Shown: positions 1-4,370 of the stretch, in pieces
How the letters are laid out: the number at the start of each line of letters is the position of its first letter
Position numbering within the stretch: position 1 is the stretch's first letter
From: Candidatus Omnitrophota bacterium
GTDB taxonomy: Bacteria; Omnitrophota; Koll11; Zapsychrales; Fredricksoniimonadaceae
DNA length: 7,852 nt
Direction of reading: 5' to 3'
Assembly: GCA_015233705.1 (NCBI GenBank)
Contig: JADFXE010000056.1
Location: 1 to 7,852, forward strand
Program-made: the position numbers and the translations under genes
The notes under the pieces: model-generated
The model's input: only the letters and a program-made list of their open reading frames with translations
The model's database searches: none
Told to the model about the DNA's origin: nothing

Positions 1-1320
1 AATATTCGACCCAAAAAACCATGCCGTCCAGCTGCTGCCTCCTTGGCCGCCTCCACCACCCTCCCCGCCGCCAGAGCTGCCATCGAATGCGCCGCTCACC
101 ATGCCCATACCATTGCTCACCGCAGCGCCAGCCAGGAATCCGGCAATGGACGTGCCAACGCTCACGATCGCGGACTGCATCAGCGTACAGCCTTCCTCAT
201 CGTTGCACAGGGCCTTGGTCAACATCTTCTTGACCTCCCACATGACCATGCCCTTGACATAAGCCATCACTGCGCCAACGATCCCTCCGGTCAGGGCCCC
301 TGAAAGAGTATTGGACAAGAGAAAGCCGTTCTTTTCGCAATCCTGGCCTTCTTTGCCGCTATCCGCAGCTTTCTGCAAACATTTGATCGTGTAATATTCA
401 CCAACCGCGCTGGAAAACGAGCCAGCGGCCAAACTAAAGGCCAGCTGGGCCCCGCTAAATCCGGCGCCGCCAAGAAACATGCCCGCGACCGCCATGCCCA
501 CGGACATCACAGTGCTCATCATCACCTGACTGGTCGAAAAAAGACCGGGCAGGTTATTGGAATTATCAACCCATCCGCCGTTCTGGGTCTTGCTGCCCCA
601 AACAAAGGCCTGCTGTTCAGGCGGCGCGCGATCATACCCGGCCTTAAAGAACAGGCGCAGATCCTCGACCATAACAAAACCAGAAAGACGGCTAACAAAC
701 TCATCCCGCGTCAGACGAGCTGCTGCACCCATGTCATTGAAAAGGACTTCATTCTGGCTCACGTGGGTCACGGCCACAAAGTGCTCATCCTTGAAATGGG
801 CAATGAACGGCGTGGGCAGCTTAAGGACATCCTCAGGTGCCAGGCGTGCAGCCTCATAATCGAAACCATAGGCCCGGGCGACCTTGGGCATGGCATTCAG
901 AGAAATTTTGAGCTGGGGATCGCCAGGTTGGACAATTCCGGCATATATATCGGACGCAATGGTCAGGACCGCGATCTCTTCAGGCGTCTTATGAATGCCG
1001 TGCTCAGCCAGGACATACTGCAAAGCGTAAACGCCGCAATTTAATGTCTTCAGCTCAGGATTGGCCAGCCACTTGACAACGGCCTGGGCCTTTTCAGGGG
1101 AGATTTTGCCTTTGGAATTGATCTGCAGGACATGCTCGGATTTGGCCGGCTTGATGAAATCCATGATAATACCGCGGGATTTCGGCTGATCGAGCTGCAG
1201 TTCAATGCCGGTTGAGCCGTTTTTGATCGTCTGGCTGAGGAGATGGTCCACGCTGCCGGAAACCTGCATGGCTGCCAGCTCGGCCGGGGTCACGCCAGAG
1301 CCGACCAGACCGCCAGCCAC
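1..1320 (-). CDS. C39-type cysteine peptidase-like protein with C-terminal membrane segments (downstream part of a TAG-split gene; runs off the left edge)
   Basis: The minus-strand frame is open from 1356 to position 1 (452 codons, no end in the window). Its first half matches the C39 (bacteriocin-processing) peptidase fold. LNCGVYALQYVL places the nucleophile Cys at codon 1038-1036, DEHFVAV places His at 783-781, and FNDMG places Asp at 735-733. Cys-His is 85 residues and His-Asp 16, close to the ComA/PCAT arrangement as I recall it. The residue six before Cys, normally the oxyanion-hole Gln, is Glu here in an ungapped reading, so activity is uncertain. Further on come Gly/Ala-rich hydrophobic stretches (about 515-420, 310-245 and 180-90), probable membrane helices, then a poly-Gly/Ser linker. 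Four cysteines lie between them. The start is uncertain: GTG at 1320 is the first candidate after the TAG, with a purine-rich tract at 1347-1335. The frame also joins directly to the upstream ORF, so this is more likely the body of one 568+ codon gene. Its job is unknown; processing or export beside the Tad machine is an inference. Confidence 0.75.
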   Translation of the reverse strand, partial: MAGGLVGSGVTPAELAAMQVSGSVDHLLSQTIKNGSTGIELQLDQPKSRGIIMDFIKPAKSEHVLQINSKGKISPEKAQAVVKWLANPELKTLNCGVYALQYVLAEHGIHKTPEEIAVLTIASDIYAGIVQPGDPQLKISLNAMPKVARAYGFDYEAARLAPEDVLKLPTPFIAHFKDEHFVAVTHVSQNEVLFNDMGAAARLTRDEFVSRLSGFVMVEDLRLFFKAGYDRAPPEQQAFVWGSKTQNGGWVDNSNNLPGLFSTSQVMMSTVMSVGMAVAGMFLGGAGFSGAQLAFSLAAGSFSSAVGEYYTIKCLQKAADSGKEGQDCEKNGFLLSNTLSGALTGGIVGAVMAYVKGMVMWEVKKMLTKALCNDEEGCTLMQSAIVSVGTSIAGFLAGAAVSNGMGMVSGAFDGSSGGGEGGGGGQGGSSWTAWFFGSNI

Positions 1321-1356
1321 GACCGGCGCATTGGCCTCCCCCTCCCCAACCGCGTT

Positions 1357-1707
1357 CTAGTGCACCCTCAACCTGTTCTGATCCGGGATAAATCTGCAAT
1401 CGACCCCGACCGCCACTGCCCGCAGCCAGTACCGGACACGACTCTGATAAGTCCCCTGATACTCAGGAACTTCCCCGTTCGTGGGGCGGGCGATCTGCTC
1501 AGGCGAAAGGCCGCTGTCTAAAAGCTGGGTCGCCAGGCCAGGAAAATCCTCACGAATCTGGTTTGTATTGATCTGTCCTTCGGGATTGAGGGGGGATTGC
1601 TCAGAGGACAAGGCTTCAGGAGTAGACGTGGAAATAGAATCTCTCTTTATATTATAAAGAGAAGATTCAACATTCTTCCCATCTTGTTCGCGACCATTCC
1701 CGAACAT
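1357..1707 (-). CDS. N-terminal segment of the C39 peptidase gene, ended by an in-frame TAG
   Basis: This 116-codon ORF runs from ATG 1707 to TAG 1359-1357, in exactly the same frame as the C39 coding stretch that follows. An alternative GTG start at 1728 has no Shine-Dalgarno sequence. ATG 1707 has a GGGGG tract about 7 bases upstream and is preferred. The first 45 residues are polar and Ser/Pro/Asn/Gln-rich, with AT-rich codons. From about residue 50 (DFPGLATQLL onward) the sequence looks helical, and third-position GC rises to the level of the C39 part and stays high up to and across the TAG. That supports one gene broken by a point nonsense mutation or a base error, rather than a frameshift or two genes. 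No signal peptide or known domain is seen in this piece alone. It could also be a genuine short protein followed by a re-initiated C39 protein, which is less likely. Confidence 0.55.
   Translation of the reverse strand: MFGNGREQDGKNVESSLYNIKRDSISTSTPEALSSEQSPLNPEGQINTNQIREDFPGLATQLLDSGLSPEQIARPTNGEVPEYQGTYQSRVRYWLRAVAVGVDCRFIPDQNRLRVH
1637..1668 (-). repeat. Near-perfect palindrome inside the 5' coding end of the C39 gene
   Basis: TCTCTTTATA (1642-1651) and TATAAAGAGA (1653-1662) are perfect 10-base complementary arms around a single T at 1652. The pairing continues for five more bases, GAATC (1637-1641) with GATTC (1664-1668), if A1663 is bulged. It starts about 39 bases inside the ORF. In the transcript it would form a strong AU-rich hairpin close to the start codon. 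As DNA it could be a dimeric protein-binding site. Confidence 0.6.
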
Positions 1708-1742
1708 TGTATTGCCCCCGTTTGACACTGCAAATATAACAT

Positions 1743-1771
1743 ATAATACACGGGAAGCAAATTTATTTACA
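1743..1771 (-). promoter_or_regulatory. Possible sigma-70-type promoter for the C39 gene
   Basis: On the minus strand TGTAAA (1771-1766) lies 17 bases before TATTAT (1748-1743). The -10 box is close to consensus; the -35 box matches only about three of six positions. Initiation near 1736 would leave a leader of about 30 bases before ATG 1707. The region is very AT-rich, so chance matches are easy. Confidence 0.35.
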
Positions 1772-1897
1772 GTTTTTTCACGATTTAAAGTGTATGGATT
1801 ACAACAACTTACAGCTTGGTGGAAACCGTTTGCAAATATTAGTATTTTTCTGTTTACAAAATAAATAATCTATGTATTAGTTGATTGTCGACGAACA

Positions 1898-2093
1898 CAG
1901 TATGGACAATTATGCAAAATCATGCTTGTTTTAATTTGTCAAGAAAAATATTGTCCACTCTGCAATATTGGACAATATTTTTCCGAAAACCAGCCGTTCT
2001 GACACGAATTATGGTCTTGCTTGTGGCCAGATCGCCACCTTAATACCAAATCATTTGCAATACAACCGGGATTTGCAATAATTGTCCATTCTG
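1898..2093. repeat. Four-copy ATTGTCCA motif cluster in alternating orientation
   Basis: Cores are at 1910-1903 (minus), 1950-1957 (plus), 1976-1969 (minus) and 2081-2088 (plus). Three copies share ATTGTCCAYWCTG. The outer two agree over about 21 bases with one mismatch and one gap: TTTGCATAATTGTCCATACTG on the minus strand at 1918-1898, and a TTTGCAATAATTGTCC-containing copy at 2072-2093. The core also resembles the DnaA-box variant TTGTCCACA. The extended conservation suggests a specific regulator site or a small repeat family rather than chance. Function is inferred only. Confidence 0.55.
1943..1983. repeat. Perfect 14-bp inverted repeat with 13-bp spacer
   Basis: GAAAAATATTGTCC (1943-1956) and its exact reverse complement GGACAATATTTTTC (1970-1983) flank a 13-base spacer. 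Each arm contains the ATTGTCC core that also occurs at 1898-1918 and 2072-2093. It lies about 240 bases upstream of the C39 start. It may be an operator for a dimeric regulator, or a hairpin in any transcript crossing the region. It is not followed by a T-run clean enough to call a terminator. Confidence 0.7.
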
Positions 2094-2194
2094 AGCGATT
2101 AACGGGCCCAAGGAGCCACTTTCTGATCCATCCCCTTATCTGGCCCCTCTGATAAGAAAAGAGCCTTTCTTGCTGCATAGAAACACCAAAACAT

Positions 2195-2213
2195 CCTCCC
2201 CTGGCGGGGAAGG
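2195..2213 (-). terminator. Weak candidate terminator after tadC
   Basis: Read on the minus strand, CUUCCCC pairs with GGGGAGG (one G·U pair) around a GCCA loop. It is followed by an interrupted U-rich stretch (AUGUUUUGGUGUUU). It lies about 75 bases past the tadC stop. The U-tract is poor, so this is tentative. Confidence 0.28.
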
Positions 2214-2288
2214 TGCATGTAAAATCTGATCAGTTCTGTTGGGGGGAATGGGAACGTTGCCCGAAGCCCGAAAAGCGCGCACCTGGAA

Positions 2289-3200
2289 TTACGGCGAACC
2301 CATCTTGGACATGGGATTATTACCCATAAACTCAAGCAAAATCGGGCCGCCGACCAAAATGCCTACCACCGGGAAAATGAAAAACAGCAGCGGAACCAGC
2401 ATCTTCAGGGGCGCCTTCATGGCAATGGCTTCGCCTCGCCTGAATCGCGCCAGACGCATATCCTCCGAGAGGATCGTCAACGCCTCGCTCACAGAAGTGC
2501 CCATCTTGTCAGCCTGGATAAGCGTGCGGCTGAAGGTGGACAGGTCGGTCAGCTCATATTTCTTGGCCATGTCGCGCAAGGCATCGCGCCGGGGCTTGCC
2601 AACGCTGATATCCTGAAGGAGATTGTCCATTTCATGGGCCACGACATTATGGGGGGATTTCTCGACGACCCATTTTAACGCCATCATAAAATCAAGTCCC
2701 GCGCCGACGCAAAGACCCAAAAGGTCAACCATATCCGGCAGCTGCTTGACAAACTCGGTCTTGGTGCGGTTGATCTTGCCAGTCAGGACAAAACTCGGAA
2801 ACATCCACCCCACGACCACCGCCAGCAACAGCGCCAGGATCAGGAGGTCAGCCGGAAAAAGGCGCAAAAACAAAACCGTCAAAAGAACGATCGTCACAAT
2901 GCGATAAAATACAAACGTCTCAGGGGTGATGTCCCAACGCCCGATCTCCAGGTCCCGCAGCATTTGCCGGCGCATATCCGGACCCACAAGGGGCCGGAGA
3001 ACCGCGGTCATGGTCGCCAGACCGCTCAGCGTGCCGGGCTTTTTCCTGATCAAGGACGGCGCCAGGCCGGTCGTTGATTTGTTGGCCGCATTGGCCTCCT
3101 GCCACTTCAGCGTGGGGCGTTCCTCGTCGGGCCCGATAAAGATACCCGCGACCAGCATCCCGAAAGCCAAAAAGAAAAGAAGCAACATGAGAGAGACCAT
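2289..3200 (-). CDS. tadC: TadC-like inner-membrane platform protein of the Tad pilus (T2SSF/GspF family)
   Basis: This 303-residue protein has the size and layout of TadC. There is an N-terminal membrane helix (about 1-22) and a hydrophilic segment. A double hydrophobic stretch follows at about 98-139, then a cytoplasmic T2SSF helical domain (about 147-255; QLPDMVDLLGLCVGAGLDF, then ALRDMAKKYE, then TFSRTLIQADKMG). A C-terminal helix lies at about 266-288. In the family, TadB and TadC make the inner-membrane platform that couples the TadA ATPase to pilin assembly. The ATG at 3200 is fixed by AAGGAG (3211-3206), five bases upstream. That site overlaps the tadB stop codon, which indicates translational coupling. 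It is the last gene of the apparent operon and ends with TAA. The assignment to TadC rather than TadB rests on its position after the other T2SSF gene and on the spacing of its helices. Confidence 0.9.
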   Translation of the reverse strand: MVSLMLLLFFLAFGMLVAGIFIGPDEERPTLKWQEANAANKSTTGLAPSLIRKKPGTLSGLATMTAVLRPLVGPDMRRQMLRDLEIGRWDITPETFVFYRIVTIVLLTVLFLRLFPADLLILALLLAVVVGWMFPSFVLTGKINRTKTEFVKQLPDMVDLLGLCVGAGLDFMMALKWVVEKSPHNVVAHEMDNLLQDISVGKPRRDALRDMAKKYELTDLSTFSRTLIQADKMGTSVSEALTILSEDMRLARFRRGEAIAMKAPLKMLVPLLFFIFPVVGILVGGPILLEFMGNNPMSKMGSP

Positions 3201-3205
3201 AAGGA

Positions 3206-3211
3206 CTCCTT
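3206..3211 (-). promoter_or_regulatory. Ribosome binding site of tadC overlapping the tadB stop
   Basis: AAGGAG on the minus strand lies five bases before ATG 3200, and its first bases are the end of the tadB TAA. It is the strongest Shine-Dalgarno sequence in the window. It selects ATG 3200 over the in-frame ATG at 3188. Confidence 0.8.
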
Positions 3212-4067
3212 AAAAATCGTTATAACTGCTGATCTTGATAATCATAAATGTCCCCACCAACCACAACCCCAGGCAGATCAAGAGCATCGTCCGTCCGACC
3301 TGGGTATCGGTCATAACCTTAAAGTAATTGGGATTCGTCGAGCTGACCATAAAAAAGAACCCGACCGGCAACCCGCTCATGACAAAGGCCTGCAGTTTTC
3401 CCTGCAGGGTCAGGACCATCAGATTCTCCTCGAGCTTGCGCTTTTCGCGGATAGTGTTGACGATGCGGGAAAAGATCACCGGCAGGTTGCCGCCGGTCTC
3501 GCGTGCCAAAAGAATCGAGCTGATCACCTGTTGCAACGCCGGAGACGACATGCGCTGATAGAGACGATTCATGGCCTCGTCCATGCCAACGCCGATCTTG
3601 TTCTCCCCCAGGACAATGCCGAACTCCTGACGGATCGGATCCGGCATCTCCTCCACAACCGCCTCCATGGATTGCAAAAGGCTTAAGCCTCCGCGGAAGG
3701 AGCTGGACATAATGATCAACGCATCGACCAGCTGGCTATTAAATTGCTGGTGTCGTTTCTGCAAAAGATAACTGGTCATCGTCTTGGGGATGAGCAGTCC
3801 CGCAAAAAGACCGGCCGCAACGCCCCAGATACGAAGCTCCAGAGGTGTGACCACAAACCCGATCACGCCGCCTATAAGCGGCCCGACCACATAAAAGATC
3901 GAGACCCGACGAATGTCGCTTAAAAGCATCGTCCGGTCCATCTCGGTGGCGAAACGCTGGGCGCGGCCCTGGTTGAATTCAAAAAAAGCTTTTGTAAAGT
4001 AGGGAATGGCGTAATGAACAATCAGCACAGTACATAAAAAGATCAGCAGCGTGATCACATAGATCAT
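3210..4067 (-). CDS. tadB: TadB-like inner-membrane platform protein of the Tad pilus (T2SSF/GspF family)
   Basis: This 285-residue protein has an N-terminal membrane helix (about 1-23), a hydrophobic pair at about 56-95 and a T2SSF domain (about 107-215). The domain shows the TadB-like signature FNSQLVDALIIMSSSFRGG near residue 109, followed by SMEAVVEEMPDP and LARETGGNLP (188-196). Two C-terminal helices lie at about 224-242 and 259-279. Membership of the GspF/TadB family is clear from RETGGNLP and the helix arrangement. It should pair with TadC to form the platform on which the ATPase acts. The gene follows the pilin-like gene by 61 bases and abuts tadC (9 bases). The start ATG 4067 has a poor Shine-Dalgarno sequence (GAAAAAGAC), but an in-frame TAG lies only nine codons upstream and no other start is available between. 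The preceding hairpin (4108-4077) ends ten bases before the start and may affect translation. The gene ends with TAA. Confidence 0.9.
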   Translation of the reverse strand: MIYVITLLIFLCTVLIVHYAIPYFTKAFFEFNQGRAQRFATEMDRTMLLSDIRRVSIFYVVGPLIGGVIGFVVTPLELRIWGVAAGLFAGLLIPKTMTSYLLQKRHQQFNSQLVDALIIMSSSFRGGLSLLQSMEAVVEEMPDPIRQEFGIVLGENKIGVGMDEAMNRLYQRMSSPALQQVISSILLARETGGNLPVIFSRIVNTIREKRKLEENLMVLTLQGKLQAFVMSGLPVGFFFMVSSTNPNYFKVMTDTQVGRTMLLICLGLWLVGTFMIIKISSYNDF

Positions 4068-4076
4068 GTCTTTTTC

Positions 4077-4108
4077 AGGGACGTCTCCAGCCTAGCGAAG
4101 ACAGCCCT
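4077..4108 (-). other. Stem-loop between the pilin-like gene and tadB
   Basis: In the minus-strand transcript AGGGCUGUCU (4108-4099) pairs with AGACGUCCCU (4086-4077): nine of ten positions pair, including one G·U, around a 12-base loop. No U-run follows, so it is not an intrinsic terminator. Hairpins after pilin genes often stabilise the upstream message or reduce downstream expression. That role is inferred here. Confidence 0.5.
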
Positions 4109-4128
4109 CTCCTGATATTGTCCTGATC

Positions 4129-4350
4129 CTACCAACGATTATACGTCTCATTGGTCTGGCTCGGGAGGTGTTGCCGCCCGAAACTGTAAGTCTCACTCGC
4201 CTTCTGATACTGGCCCATCACAGCGTTCTGGATATAGGGCCGCATAAGTGAAAGCGCCCATAAAAGAATAAGGATGAGCGCGACATATTCCAGAACAGCA
4301 AACGCCCTTGATTTAATCCTTAACGCTGTGATCGGTCTCTCTAATCTCAT
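4129..4350 (-). CDS. Flp-type (type IVb) prepilin or pseudopilin
   Basis: This 73-residue protein starts at ATG 4350. It has a basic leader of about 16 residues (five Arg/Lys among the first 15) and then A/FAVLEYVALILILLWAL. That is the Flp prepilin pattern: a small residue before the cleavage point, Glu at +5 followed by Tyr, and a continuous hydrophobic helix. Cleavage after Ala16 would leave a mature peptide of 57 residues, ending in a short polar tail with YSFGRQHLP. The leader has Ala where Gly is usual. An upstream in-frame ATG at 4383 overlaps the giant gene but lacks a good ribosome binding site, whereas TAAGGATGT (4363-4355) precedes ATG 4350 at the right distance. The gene lies 20 bases after the giant TadG-like gene and ends with TAG. 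It is probably the major or a minor pilin of this Tad system; the sequence alone does not say which. Confidence 0.75.
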   Translation of the reverse strand: MRLERPITALRIKSRAFAVLEYVALILILLWALSLMRPYIQNAVMGQYQKASETYSFGRQHLPSQTNETYNRW

Positions 4351-4354
4351 CCTA

Positions 4355-4363
4355 ACATCCTTA
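4355..4363 (-). promoter_or_regulatory. Ribosome binding site of the Flp-like gene
   Basis: TAAGGATGT on the minus strand puts AAGG eight bases before ATG 4350. The same nine bases precede the giant gene at 7660-7652. This decides ATG 4350 over ATG 4383. Confidence 0.6.
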
Positions 4364-4370
4364 TCATCAC

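Larger units (their letters stand above)
1708..2288. other. AT-rich intergenic region between tadC and the C39 gene
   Basis: No ORF here is supported. The short minus-strand ORFs lack ribosome binding sites and family resemblance. The stretch is clearly more AT-rich than the flanking genes, especially 1729-2000. It contains a possible weak terminator just after tadC, four ATTGTCCA-type motifs, a perfect 14-bp inverted repeat, two direct copies of ATTTGCAATA (2053-2062 and 2071-2080), the near-repeat GTTTGCAAA / GTTTACAAA (1828-1836 and 1852-1860), and a possible promoter. Since tadC ends into it and the C39 gene starts from it, it most likely carries the end of the tad operon and the control region of the C39 gene. 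Confidence 0.7.

Noticed and set aside
1202..1399. Frameshift rather than nonsense as the cause of the split C39 gene
   Set aside because: The alternative frame across 1399-1202 gives a Gly/Arg/Trp-rich shadow peptide, while the original frame keeps coding-like third positions on both sides of the TAG.
1828..1860. GTTTGCAAA / GTTTACAAA as the start of a repeat array or CRISPR
   Set aside because: Only two short imperfect copies in AT-rich DNA, with no regular spacing or third unit.
1937..1942. Perfect TTGACA on the minus strand as a -35 box
   Set aside because: The nearest -10-like hexamer, CATAAT at 1914-1909, is 22 bases away, which is too far; nothing suitable lies at 16-18.
2135..2156. 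CTTATC / GATAAG stem-loop as a terminator
   Set aside because: The stem has only six pairs with a 10-base loop and no U-tract on either strand.
1939..2178. 79-residue minus-strand ORF in the AT-rich gap
   Set aside because: No Shine-Dalgarno before its ATG, no family resemblance, and it runs through the inverted repeat and motif copies.
2099..2335. 78-residue minus-strand ORF overlapping the end of tadC
   Set aside because: It starts inside tadC in another frame, lacks a ribosome site and has shadow-like composition.
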